A stretch of 64,000 bases of DNA from Symsagittifera roscoffensis. Its lineage: Eukaryota; Xenacoelomorpha; Acoela; Convolutidae. The notes beneath the pieces are model-generated. The model ran no database searches, was not told where the DNA came from, and was given only the letters and a program-made list of their open reading frames with translations. Of this stretch, positions 1 to 9,989 are shown piece after piece (the stretch's first letter is position 1; each line of letters opens with the position of its first letter). Position numbers and translations under genes: made by a program. The stretch covers positions 21,274,701-21,338,700 of the forward strand of contig NC_087063.1 in the NCBI RefSeq assembly GCF_963678635.1, in the 5' to 3' direction.

Positions 1-3000
1 TGTGGAACACGTAGAGGACCATCTGGGGCGACCCAGTTGGACTCGGTATTGTCATGACTGATGTATTTGATGCCGTCTGTATCGACGTCCTGAATCGTCA
101 GGATCGTCTCTTTTGGATCTGTCGGCAGATCATGGAGCCATTCGAGTACGCGCAAGTTCGTTAGTTCTTGCTCATGAGTCTGTTCCGCTTCTGGTTCGAG
201 CTCTACTTCCGGTTCTGATCTATTGTCGATCCAATCTTGATCCGTATCACTCACCAAGTCGATTTCTTCTAGCATCGCCACTTCGTCCAGTCCCACTAGC
301 GAGTCCATGACATCACTTACAACTATCCTGTCTACGACGAAATCCTCGCCGTACGGATTGTATTTCTTCTCGTTTTTTCCTCTCCTGCTCTGGCGTGTTT
401 CCATAGTGAGAGGAAAGTCAGGCTGTATTCCTTTGTCAATTTCGGTTTGTTCCCGGCAGTCCCAGTCTTCTTCGGCATAAGGTAGAGTTTCATCTTCCAC
501 CTCTACTCGCTCGGTCAACTCGAGATCCAGTGGTAGATCGCAATCGTCCACCACCTCATTCCCGTCGTTCTTGTCGCGAGTACCCCTTTCATTCACTTCA
601 CAAGCAGGATCCACTATCAAATAGTCTCCCTCTTGCATGTCCGCTGGGATGCACCAATCCTCTGACGAGGCATTGTGTGGTTTGATGTTTTCATAATGAG
701 CTGCTCTTCCAGTGCTCAATCGATAAAAACGACCTCCTTGGTGCACTTCTGTTATCTGAAATGGACCACGCCATTTTTTAAATAATTTCTTGGTTCCTTT
801 TGGTGGAACCACTTCCTGGAACACCCAAACGTAATCGCCAACTGAGTAGGCTTTCGCATCAGCTGTCCTTTTATCAAACCTCCTTTTTTGTCTAATTTGC
901 GCCTGTTGCGTATTCCTCCTGCATAAGTCATTGAGGTCCTGCTGTCTTCTAATAACATCCCGCTCGTACGTCTGCGGTGCTGTCCTCTTCCCCTGATATT
1001 CAGGGTAGAAAAACGTCAACGGGAGCGCTTTTTCATGACCCGTTAACATCATGTGCTGACTTATTCCCGTGGTGGAATGCTCCGTGCTGTTGTAAGCACC
1101 CATCACTTGCGGCAAGTGCTTGTCCCAGTCATCCATGTAACGCGAGCAGTAGACTCCCAGCATGGATACCAGTGTGCGGTTTTGCCTCTCGACTAGGCCA
1201 TTCGTTTGCGGGTGATAAGTGGTCGAGTGGGCCTGCGCTACCTGCGACCTTTTCATCAACTCCTTCGTGAGATCACCCACGAATGCTTTGCCATTGTCCG
1301 ATTGGAACGTGATGGGGCAGCCATGCCTCGCTATCCACACATTTATCAAATGATCACATGTTTCTTCCGCCGATGCTGTCATGCAGGGTGCTGCTTCCGC
1401 ATACTTCGTAAAATGGTCGATCATTACCAGCACCTGATTGTAGCCCGTTGCTGTCATGCAGATTTTCTGATGATCAATTTGCACCACTTCGTTGAAACCT
1501 GACGACTCTATTGACTGTAGGGGGAACCTTAGTTTCCTGGGATCTTTCGCCTGCTGACATGACAGGCATGCGGCGACCCACTTCTCACAAGCTTTTTTCA
1601 ATCCCGGCCATTCGAATCGTTTCAGTATCCTGTTATACACTTTGTCCACGCCTTGATGGCCCATCTGATCATGTGAGCGAAAGAGCAATTCTGTCTGGTA
1701 CAACTGTGGTAACACTATTGAATTGTATTTATAGAGGACCTTGTCCTCCTCTTTTCGCTTGCAGGCAACGATTCCGTCCTTATTCAGGTACAACAAGTCG
1801 TTTCGCTTCAGGTAGAATTGCTTCAAGATCTTGTAGCTGTCTTCTTCCAAGTCTCCCTTGTCAGGTGCTCCATTCTCGATCCATCTCTTCAGACTGCTCG
1901 TCATTCTATCATTTCGTTGAGCCCTTAGGAGATCCGACAGCCTGTACCTGGCTTTCAAATACGTCTTTACCACGTTCATTTGCCCACTCTTTATCTCCGG
2001 AGCATGAGCATCGTCCATCAACTTGACACACCATATCTTTTTCAAAGGCGTCGCTTCCTGCACAGATGGTTCCAGATTGGTACGGACGACCGTACCATGT
2101 GGCAGCAATCTGGTTGGGCGTTTCGAAACTGCTATCAGCTCGAGCTCGTCTGCGGCATTATCTACCACAGTGCCCTCTTCATCTGAGGTGTATCTGTCCC
2201 TGTCTGGATCCTGATGTGTTTCTCGGTCCAGCCCACTCTGCTTCCAGTCTACCAATAAGGAGTGGATTGCGATCTCTGACATATCGGAATTGGAAGTTGT
2301 TTCAGACGTGTTGTCCCAGGACTGGGGCCTCGAGTCAACACTTGAGTCGACTGATTCCTCAACATCATATTCCAAGTTGTCTGAGATGTTTCTCGACTCC
2401 CCGGACAAAATTCTGTCCCTAGGTGGTCTCGTCAACCTCTCCCCGGACAAGTCTCCCTGCACGGGCTCAAAGGTGTCTGACTCCTCAGACGAGTCGTCCT
2501 TGACTGGCTCGAAGGTATCAGACTCCCCGGACATTATCTCGTCCGCGGACGAACAATCTGGGCTCGGCTCGTATTCTTCTTTTGCATCCGTGAAATGCAC
2601 TCTCCTCGTGAAGCTAGATTTCGACCTGATCCTGACTTCCTCAGTAGTTTGGTTCTGATTCAGTGTTCCATATTCAGTGAACGAAGTTCTCAACAAGACC
2701 TCCTTCGGCATCGAGCTCACCAGCTGGTTGACAATCGACCTGCAATCCCGTTCAACGCCTCGGCTGCGAATGGACACTGGCCTCTTCTCTGTTCTCTCGG
2801 TGACAGTCAACCGCTGCATGGTCTCCATCCATTCACGATCAAGCCTATCCACTTCCCTGTCCAACAAGTCAGGGAGCTTTCCCACGACGTCCGGCGCCAC
2901 GTTCACCGTCCTGTTCAATAGAGCCATGCTGTTTATACCTAATCTGGTAAGTTCTTGCTGCACCAAGTTGGATCGAACTAGCAGATCCAACGGAAATGGC

Positions 3001-3281
3001 TCGCCTCTGGCTAAAAGCTTTATCTCCGCGGCCGTCTCCACTGGAAGGTCAGCGTGTCCGGGTATAGGATGCCCTGACTTGTCTAACCACCTAGTAAGTG
3101 GCAGTTTGTCGTAGGTTTCTTTGTCCAGAAAGGAAAACCCGTCTTTGATCTCTGATTGGTTAGCCTGTTTATCCTCGAGGCGCTCATAAAATTCTGTCTT
3201 TTTACTGAGGCTATCTGCGTTCTGATTCTTGTCACGGGTGCGGTGCTCTATGATCATGTGGTATCCATCCAGGCGCACGAT
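1..3281 (-). pseudogene. Ty3/gypsy pol, integrase part, runs off left edge
   Basis: Reading the minus strand in the frame of the upstream protease-RT-RNase H ORF, I found no stop from 3281 to position 1, so about 1,090 codons continue past the window edge. The first codons complete the RNase H/connection region (HRTRDKNQNADSLS). A long Ser/Asp/Glu-rich spacer follows (about 2300-2650). Next come an integrase zinc-binding region (SHDQMGHQG near 1655-1680, then CLSCQQAKDP near 1550-1575) and the DDE core: first Asp in QIDHQKI near 1478, second in QSDNGKAF near 1296, Glu in GLVERQNR near 1193. The last two are about 35 residues apart, as expected for retroviral-type integrases. After a basic strand-transfer-like region there is an acidic tail of more than 250 codons up to the edge. 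It is separated from RT-RNase H only by a TAG at 3282-3284, so I class it as part of a damaged copy, although programmed readthrough cannot be excluded. Confidence 0.88.
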
Positions 3282-5513
3282 CTAACGACCAATATAACTT
3301 TGGTCCATCGAATAGGTTTTCAGCCAGGCAAGGGCACGATTATCCACACGTAACTTGAAGGGAGCACTCCCCAAGTAGGCCCTGTATTTTTCCACGAAAG
3401 TGATCACCGCAAACATCTCCGCTTTTGGTGCGCCGTACTTCATTTCAGTATCACTCAGGACTTTACTCCCGTAGGCTATCGGACGAAGAACCGTTCTCCC
3501 GTTCCACTCCTGCTCCTGGTGAAGTATGCCCGATATCGCAACCACTGATGCATCCGTGTCCAGCACGAACATCCCCTTCTCTGTCGGCATGCCGAGGACC
3601 GGTGCCTCGCAAAGTTCACGTTTGATGTTTTCAAATGAAACTTGCGCCTCATCAGTCCAGGTGAACTTTTTGCCCTTGTTTCTCATCAACCTCTGCATGG
3701 GGTATATTTTGTCAGCATACCCCTTGATGAACTCTCGATAATAATTAGCGAATCCCAAAAAACTCATCAGCTGTGTATATGTTTTAGGTGCCTTCCAGGT
3801 CAGCACCGCTTCAACCGCTTCGGGATCTGGTCTCACTCCATGTTTGTCAACCAGGCGGCCCAGATACTTTATGGAATCCCTGAGGATTTCACACTTAGAG
3901 GGTTTACATTTCAGACCCGCCTTCTTCATGCAAGAAAACACCTCCTCCAACCTCTCTATGTGGTCTTCTAAGGTTGGTGTTGCAATCACGACATCATCAA
4001 CATAACACATGATGAGATTCCCGTATTTCTTAGTGACGCTCGTGAGTGCCTGGGCCATCAGTCGCTGGAATGTGGCCGTCGCGTTGCACAATCCGAATGG
4101 CATCCTCTTCCACTGGAACAATCCCAGCTCACACGCGAAGCCTGTTTTCTCTCGATCTTGCTTTCTGAGTGGCACTTGCCAGAACGCAGAGCCCAAATCC
4201 AACGTCGTGAAGAACTTCGCGTCTCCCAGCTTGGATAGGCTCTCATCGATGCGGGGAATCGGGTATGCGTCCTTTATAGTCACTGCGTTCAGATAACGGA
4301 AATCACAACAAAATCTGAGTTGTCCCCCTTTCTTTTTTGCCATGACCACGCCACAAGCCCATGGGGACTTCGACGGCTCGATCATGTCGTACTCCATTAA
4401 CATCTCGATCTCCTTCCTACACGCTTCTGACTTGTTTGGGGTCATTCTTCTCGCCCCTTCCCTATGAGGTACCGAGCCCTCTTCTATCTCAATCTCGTGT
4501 TCTACAAAATTACAACAACCTATGTCGGCCTTATGCTTCGAAAAAACGTCTGCGTTCCGATTTAGCACCGCTCTGAGCGAATCTAGTTCCTTGTCTAATA
4601 TTTTACCCTTCAGATGTTCTATCTCAGGTAAGACAGGTTTATTCGCTGCTAACTCTGCTTCCGTCGGCCTCTCAGGAAAGTTGGAACAACTAGACAGCCC
4701 ATCATCTGTTTCCGACTTCATTGAAAACAATTTCCTAGAAGATTTCAATTCATTCACTCTCCTCATTATACATTCTTGGTTCGCATGCAATGGACATTTA
4801 GTTACATCAAACTTTTTCAAGTTCTCCACACTCTGAAAGTCTGTGTTCAGATGCAAAGCGTAGCCAAGTTTTTTTCCCCTCTGTATTGTCACTGTTGTTG
4901 CTTCTGTGTTCAATAACACACTCACACATAGTCCGCTCTGAGTGAGTGAGAAGCTTCTTCCTAAAATAGCCGAGCTTTTACTGTTTGGATTTGGTACCAG
5001 ACACACCTGTCTGTCATTGCTGAGTTCATTCAAGTGCCTCATCCTAAACGTCGCTACTACGGCTTGGTTTGGTTTTAATCTAACTTTTCCATCCAGAAAA
5101 ATCGGCGCCTTGGCCTGGTTAATTAAGATCTTATTAAGGGGTCTCTTTTCATACTTTCTCTCAGGATCCTTGATCCTAATCAACCCGTCATTGATCGCGA
5201 CGTCAAAGTTGCGAACGAAATCCCTTCCTAAGATGAACTGATCGGATTCGTCCAAACTCTCCACTACTAGGAAGCTCATCCAAAGATGTCTTCCTCCGAG
5301 CTGCAGTGAAATAATCGGGGTTCGTCCAGTCACATAGATCGCTCCCTGATTGGCCGCTGCCAACCTGATGTTTGTCGGTATGAGATCCGACCTCTCGAAA
5401 CCCATGTCGGTCCAAGTTTTGACTGGCATGACACTAACCACTGCTCCCGTGTCTAGCAGTCCCTTTACTGAAAGTTGTCTGCCTTGCACGTCCAGAATAA
5501 GTACAAATTGCAT
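3282..5513 (-). CDS. Ty3/gypsy pol: protease, reverse transcriptase, RNase H
   Basis: This 743-codon frame encodes an aspartic protease with LLDTGAVVSVMP (Asp-Thr-Gly at residues 21-23) and a later ILGRDF flap-type block. It is followed by a full reverse transcriptase: LDLGSAFWQVPL carries the first catalytic Asp, MPFGLCNATATFQ is the template-grip region, and YVDD lies at residues 504-507. RNase H follows with LDTDASV near residue 648, APKAEMFAV and RVDNRALAWL. Order and motifs are those of Ty3/gypsy elements. The frame stops at a TAG (3282-3284) inside the conserved end of the RNase H/connection region, and the same frame continues openly into integrase. The apparent Met start lies exactly at the edge of an inserted repeat, so it is an accident of the insertion. 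The natural frame continues upstream at 5853-6143. Confidence 0.93.
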   Translation of the reverse strand: MQFVLILDVQGRQLSVKGLLDTGAVVSVMPVKTWTDMGFERSDLIPTNIRLAAANQGAIYVTGRTPIISLQLGGRHLWMSFLVVESLDESDQFILGRDFVRNFDVAINDGLIRIKDPERKYEKRPLNKILINQAKAPIFLDGKVRLKPNQAVVATFRMRHLNELSNDRQVCLVPNPNSKSSAILGRSFSLTQSGLCVSVLLNTEATTVTIQRGKKLGYALHLNTDFQSVENLKKFDVTKCPLHANQECIMRRVNELKSSRKLFSMKSETDDGLSSCSNFPERPTEAELAANKPVLPEIEHLKGKILDKELDSLRAVLNRNADVFSKHKADIGCCNFVEHEIEIEEGSVPHREGARRMTPNKSEACRKEIEMLMEYDMIEPSKSPWACGVVMAKKKGGQLRFCCDFRYLNAVTIKDAYPIPRIDESLSKLGDAKFFTTLDLGSAFWQVPLRKQDREKTGFACELGLFQWKRMPFGLCNATATFQRLMAQALTSVTKKYGNLIMCYVDDVVIATPTLEDHIERLEEVFSCMKKAGLKCKPSKCEILRDSIKYLGRLVDKHGVRPDPEAVEAVLTWKAPKTYTQLMSFLGFANYYREFIKGYADKIYPMQRLMRNKGKKFTWTDEAQVSFENIKRELCEAPVLGMPTEKGMFVLDTDASVVAISGILHQEQEWNGRTVLRPIAYGSKVLSDTEMKYGAPKAEMFAVITFVEKYRAYLGSAPFKLRVDNRALAWLKTYSMDQSYIGR

Positions 5514-5864
5514 AGTCGCGCCGAGAGTTTGAGTCTGGAATGTCTGGAAATGAGTCGCGCCGTGGGCCGAGTAAGTCTATACTTACCAAAACTTAGTCGC
5601 GAAAGTCTAGTCAAGAGTCGCGCCAAGGGTCGCGCCGCATCCGGATTTAGACCCAAATTGCATAGTCGCACCGAGAGTTTGAATCTGGAAAGTCTGGACA
5701 TACCAAAATTTGGTTGCGAAAATCTGGACATGGGTCGCAAAAGTCTGGACACAGACTTTCGCGATCCATGTCCAGAATTTCGCGACCAAATTTTGGTATG
5801 TCCAGACTTTCGCGGCCCACGGCGTGACTCATGTCCAGATTATCCAGACTCAAACTCTCGGCAT
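5511..5864. repeat. 351-bp palindromic repeat inserted in pol
   Basis: The insert begins beside GCAT and reads AGTCGCGCCGAGAG; it ends in CTCTCGG beside another CAT. Its ends are inverted repeats (GCCGAGAGTTTGAGTCTGGA on the left, its complement on the right). The interior folds back around about 5752, with CTGGACATGGGTCGC facing its complement. The distance between the two CAT triplets is 351 bp, exactly 117 codons, and pol is in the same frame on both sides. Within the insert the pol frame meets a TGA at 5850-5852. The sequence is nearly the same as the end of the array at 33478-33880. A 3-4-bp target duplication ((G)CAT) is possible but weak, because the array copies also carry AAATTGCAT next to the repeat. 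Confidence 0.85.
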
Positions 5865-6143
5865 CGCGTTGTGTCCGATCCGTCTAACCTTCAGCTCCTC
5901 TTGACCAATGTATTTCCGGCCAATCTGATCGTTCGCATCAGTTATGTGAGCTTTCGTGTAGATATTGATGCCATCCACATTCATTAGGATCGGGTAAGGG
6001 CCATGGACATCGATATAATGTCCGTCCACTTTCATCAGCCTCGGACCTACCGTTGTGAGCAGCGCTCGCACTGCCCTGGAGTCCAGTTTGGGATCTTTCT
6101 CCTTCAGGTAGTCGGCATAGATGTCCAGGTGGGCTCGGATGGT
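5853..6143 (-). pseudogene. Start of pol frame, protease-like segment
   Basis: An open frame of about 97 codons lies in the -1 frame relative to the end of gag and overlaps its last dozen codons. It contains HLDIYADYLKEKDPKLDS and ends in YIGQEELKVRRIG just before the repeat insertion. That last block, a Gly plus acidic and Leu-Val residues after alternating hydrophobic stretches, resembles the C-terminal half of a retropepsin fold, although a complete second protease with its own Asp-Thr-Gly follows downstream. I see no standard slippery heptamer in the short gag-pol overlap. The change of frame may be programmed or may be a one-base indel in an originally fused gag-pol. Confidence 0.6.
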
Positions 6144-9085
6144 TCACTCAAGTTCTTGACCACCTGGTGCCCTGCGACTGAGATGATGGACATTATTTTG
6201 TTCCCCTCCTTCGTCATGCCGAAAGTCTTACCAGATATAACGTTCAGTTTTAGTCCGTGTTTCCTGGGTTCCTCTTTGTCTTCTACTTTTGTCGTTTTAC
6301 CCAGAACATTAAAACTTTCCCGAAGATCTGTGCTCTCCAGCTCCGACCTTACCCATTGCTCCACTTCTTTCGTGGCTAGGTCCTGTTTGACATTCTGCAG
6401 CGCTGTCCTTGCCGCCAGGCCGTAATCCACCTTGAGTGGGCTAGACGACTCTGCTTCGAGGTTCGAGGCTACCACCTCGTCAGGCCATGTCTTGACCTTT
6501 TTGGTCGTGAAGGTGCTCGGTGTCGTCTCCTTTCTCCGAGATTCAGCCTCGTTCATCAGACGTGCTCGACTGGCCTTGACACCCGAAAGCGCCTCTTCAT
6601 GGCGGGGATGTTTCGCGTCCGCTACTGCATCCCAAAATTGAGTACAATCCGACTTGAAGTGTCCCTCCAAATTACAGAAGAAACACCTCGGACCATATTT
6701 CATGATGAGCCCTCTGACGTACTCTTCATGATCCTCGTCGGTCGCGTAGGCGTCCTCGAGAAAGTAGCCTATGGCCTTCATGTTCTGTTTGTATGCAGAA
6801 CAGGCGGAAACGTGATGGTCCATCGAACCACAATTCGCACACGACCTCCTCTTATCCATGTCATCGCGAGGTTTGTACCAACTGGAATTCGCACCAGTGT
6901 TTGTCCCGCTATAGTTGCCATAATTGCTGTAACGGTTTTGCGCCCTCGGTTTTATGAGTAAATACTCGCGTGACTTCATACGCATGTCGTCGGGCGTGGG
7001 TACCTGGTCAAGCGACAGGGTGAAGTGAGTGGCCAACATCGTCTTCAACTCCTCACTCCTTACTCCGTCCATGAACTTCGAAGCAATCGCCAAGTTTCGC
7101 TCGGATATTTTCTCATCTGGGTTGCTTCTCCACCTAAGCAATTCAAGGTCGTCCAAAAATTTATCTATGGATTCGTCATCTCTTTGACGCCTCTTTTCGA
7201 ACTTCACCATAGCCTGGTGCCCTTGTACTCCAGAGCCGAAACGATTCAGCAGGATGTCGAATAACTTGCGGGCGCTGTCTCTCTCATTGGCTCTTTTCGC
7301 CATTACACAACTTAATGCAGTACCCTCCAGATTGCTCGTCAGCGCGCTGCACTCTTGTTTCTTGGAGAGATTCTCTTCCTCAAAGTGTAACTTCATCACC
7401 TCTATCCAACTATCAATGCAGCCGTCTGACTCGTCTTTATATGACTTCGGCTTTTTCAGTGTCCTTCTTGACCTCTCTCCTCTCTCGGTTGACTTCGATA
7501 GCTTGGTGATGAATGTTTTGAGAGATCTGTTCAGAGGCTCAAACATCGAGGCATACATCGTTGTGTCCTGTGAGACCGTAGTCAGATCTGGTACTGAACT
7601 GACTTGTGGCACAGTTGGCAACCTTGTCTCCGGGGTGGCATCTGCCTCCGGCGGGACTGGATTCGTCCAGCCAGGCCTCGACGGGACTGCCCTTGGCCGC
7701 TCCTTGTTTCTGGGTTCGTAGTTCGTTCTCGAGCCTTGCTGGGCTCTGGCATTGCTGCCCGTACCATCTCCATCATTTGCATGGCGTGAGCGCTCCCTTG
7801 GGTTGGAACGCTCCTGCCAATTGCTCCCATTCAGGATCGCGTCAAGCTTCCACATCATTAAGTCAGATTTTGCATCTAACCTTTTCTCCAGGCTAGTCAT
7901 CGTGTGGGCGTAGGTACTATCATGATCGTTTAACAATCGTTCGATCTCCCTGGTCATCCCAGCCTCTCTTTCGTATGACTCCTTGTTTGCCTGTGCCAGG
8001 CTCTCCGCCAGGCATTGATCGGTGTTGCGAATCAACTGAGCCTGATCAACCCTCGCCTGCAACTTCGCATGCGTTAGTTCGTCTCTCAGATTCTCTTGAC
8101 CTTTGTGAGCTCTCTGATCAACCTGATCTATTCTTTTAGTCATGTCCCGCCTCAGTTCATCTAGACCATTCATTACGCCAGCTAACATGTCACTTATGTC
8201 GCCAGTGGCCCCAAATGACGGGGTTAGTCCCAGAGAACATGAGGTCAACTGCGGCTGCAGCCTGGTGCTTGATGACGCACCGCCTTTTTGCTTGCTCATC
8301 GACGTCATTAATCTGTCGAATGTTGATGACGCTCCCATCGTTATCCCATCTGACATGGGCCTGGTCGGCGAGGTTGACGACGCCTTCCTGCTCATATCGT
8401 TCCTTGGGCACGGTGTGAAGTTCACATCCGGATGGGTTATCTCCGGGTAGTCATCACTGGAAGTCAAACCTACAGTTGGTAGTGACGCCATGCGTTCGTC
8501 GTACAAAGACTTCGAACTCTTCTTGGCCTTCGAACCCGTTTGTTCTTCACTCGGGATTATACTCGACATCATCGCGTTGTTGCTCTGCTTGGCCAGAGAT
8601 GAGTGGGTACTAGCCGAATGTGAGTATTCTCCCCTCCACCTGTGACTTTTGGTCTCCGATTTGGACATCCCCTTGAATAATATTTCCTCTCGCGGCTCGA
8701 CCTCGGAACGCTCCGAGGTCTCCTCTGTCCTCTCGACTTCCTCCCGCTCGAGGTCCTCGCTCGGCTCAAAGTCGGGTCGAATGAGCGTCTGTTCTCCCTC
8801 GTCAAAGGGGTCCACAAGCGTTTCGCTCGCGGTTCCGGCTTCGGCGCTCCGCCTTTGATCGCCATCGAGGTTTTTCTCGCTCCTCAATCTCATTCCGCTC
8901 ACTGAAAGATCAGGTTGACCTTTAGTCGATTCGTTTTCAGCAAACACGTCGGAGGCGCTGCTTAACGAGGACTGGCTACGCCTAGTTTTAAATTTTCGCG
9001 TGCTGCCCTTGCTCAGCCTGGGATTCTTAGTAGTCGATTCTAACGAGTCCGTGCGCTGCATACTTTGTGACACAAAAAAAAACAA
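6104..9085 (-). CDS. Ty3/gypsy Gag polyprotein with two CCHC knuckles
   Basis: This 993-codon structural polyprotein has a Ser/Glu-rich N-terminal third and a predicted coiled-coil stretch (about residues 300-400, with repeated MTKRIDQVDQRAHK-type heptads). A capsid-type domain follows (about 535-720), with DSWIEVMKLHFEEEN and ALTSNLEGTALSCV in the pattern of retrotransposon gag capsids. Two CCHC zinc knuckles then follow: CANCGSMDHHVSAC at 749-762 and CFFCNLEGHFKSDC at 801-814, both C-X2-C-X4-H-X4-C. It should bind genomic RNA and form particles. The second Met (MQRTDSLES, 24 bases downstream) is as good a start as the first. The length is large for gag, and the last 180 residues lie between the knuckles and the pol frame. 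No internal stops are present, so this part of the element is intact. Confidence 0.9.
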   Translation of the reverse strand: MFFFVSQSMQRTDSLESTTKNPRLSKGSTRKFKTRRSQSSLSSASDVFAENESTKGQPDLSVSGMRLRSEKNLDGDQRRSAEAGTASETLVDPFDEGEQTLIRPDFEPSEDLEREEVERTEETSERSEVEPREEILFKGMSKSETKSHRWRGEYSHSASTHSSLAKQSNNAMMSSIIPSEEQTGSKAKKSSKSLYDERMASLPTVGLTSSDDYPEITHPDVNFTPCPRNDMSRKASSTSPTRPMSDGITMGASSTFDRLMTSMSKQKGGASSSTRLQPQLTSCSLGLTPSFGATGDISDMLAGVMNGLDELRRDMTKRIDQVDQRAHKGQENLRDELTHAKLQARVDQAQLIRNTDQCLAESLAQANKESYEREAGMTREIERLLNDHDSTYAHTMTSLEKRLDAKSDLMMWKLDAILNGSNWQERSNPRERSRHANDGDGTGSNARAQQGSRTNYEPRNKERPRAVPSRPGWTNPVPPEADATPETRLPTVPQVSSVPDLTTVSQDTTMYASMFEPLNRSLKTFITKLSKSTERGERSRRTLKKPKSYKDESDGCIDSWIEVMKLHFEEENLSKKQECSALTSNLEGTALSCVMAKRANERDSARKLFDILLNRFGSGVQGHQAMVKFEKRRQRDDESIDKFLDDLELLRWRSNPDEKISERNLAIASKFMDGVRSEELKTMLATHFTLSLDQVPTPDDMRMKSREYLLIKPRAQNRYSNYGNYSGTNTGANSSWYKPRDDMDKRRSCANCGSMDHHVSACSAYKQNMKAIGYFLEDAYATDEDHEEYVRGLIMKYGPRCFFCNLEGHFKSDCTQFWDAVADAKHPRHEEALSGVKASRARLMNEAESRRKETTPSTFTTKKVKTWPDEVVASNLEAESSSPLKVDYGLAARTALQNVKQDLATKEVEQWVRSELESTDLRESFNVLGKTTKVEDKEEPRKHGLKLNVISGKTFGMTKEGNKIMSIISVAGHQVVKNLSEPSEPTWTSMPTT

Positions 9086-9440
9086 TATTCGTATGTCGAA
9101 AAGTCAGTATCAATCTCTTAGGTTTCTCAATGACAATTTTAGTGACTCAGCTAGAGTTACACACACACACAGGGCCTGCTCAGTATTGATATAATGCTAA
9201 CTCAACCCTGTCGTATAGTATAACAGTATCACAAGATTTTCACAAGATATAATCAACACACAAAACACAATAGGTAATCAGGTAAGAATATCCTACAGGT
9301 GACAGCGACCTTTTGTCAGTATCAATTTATCGCCACACAATTTATCAAGTCACTGCTTTGTTAAAATTAAACAATCTTTGATAAAAAGCAGTGATGATTC
9401 AGAAACAGATCAATAAAACTTAGTCTTAAAGAAAAAGACT
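9086..9440. other. Non-coding, upstream of gag
   Basis: No gene is seen. The stretch is the presumed 5' leader of the minus-strand element and includes an ACACACACAC run at 9161-9170. I could not find a convincing tRNA primer-binding site here or further right. Confidence 0.4.
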
Positions 9441-9790
9441 TCCCCCAATCGGAACGATCCGAAAGAACAAAGCCCAGGACACAGTCTTCTCAAGTGGGTG
9501 TGTATTTGCCTAATACACCCACCGAGGTCTTCTTTTAGGTGCCCCGCGATTGCCCGAGCTTTCCTATCAAGTGGCTCAAGGCAACCTCTGATCGAAAACT
9601 TCTAAAGTCTATGAAAAAGCTCCCCCACACCCGAAACGCTCCAAGTGCACGAGAGCAGGGAACAACTTTTCTTCTCAAGTGAGTGTGTATTGGCCTAATA
9701 CACTCACCGAGGTCTTCTTTTATTTGTTCCCGGATTGCCCGAGCTTTCCTATTAATTAGCTCAAGGCAACCGCACAACCAAAATCACAAT
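9441..9790. repeat. 185-bp direct repeat, two units, each with a hairpin
   Basis: Two diverged units repeat with a 185-bp offset (TCTTCTCAAGTG at 9485 and 9670). Each holds the inverted repeat GTGTATT-5-nt-AATACAC (9500-9518 and 9685-9703) followed by ACCGAGGTCTTCTTTTA, and later GATTGCCCGAGCTTTCCTAT. It sits about 400-700 bp upstream of the gag start, on the side where the leader or LTR of that element must lie. A regulatory or packaging role is only a guess. Confidence 0.75.
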
Positions 9791-9989
9791 CAAAAAAAAA
9801 TTTTTGTTCGGGTACTTCTGATACACCCGATCTAGAATCCAAAGTTGATCACGAATTTCCGGGTCAAAATGGGCTCTTATGATCCTAATAAGCGCCTAAT
9901 ATCCTAATATGATTTTGATTAAATGGATATTTTCCTTTTCCCAAATCGCCACGGAAGATTTCCTCAAGTTTCTAACAAGGAAGGTTGTT

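Noticed and set aside
5514-5852. The pol insert as an intron
   Set aside because: It lacks GT-AG ends, folds back on itself, and matches a repeat array.
113-9194. Numerous plus-strand frames opposite gag and pol
   Set aside because: They are shadows of the minus-strand polyprotein. None has a domain.
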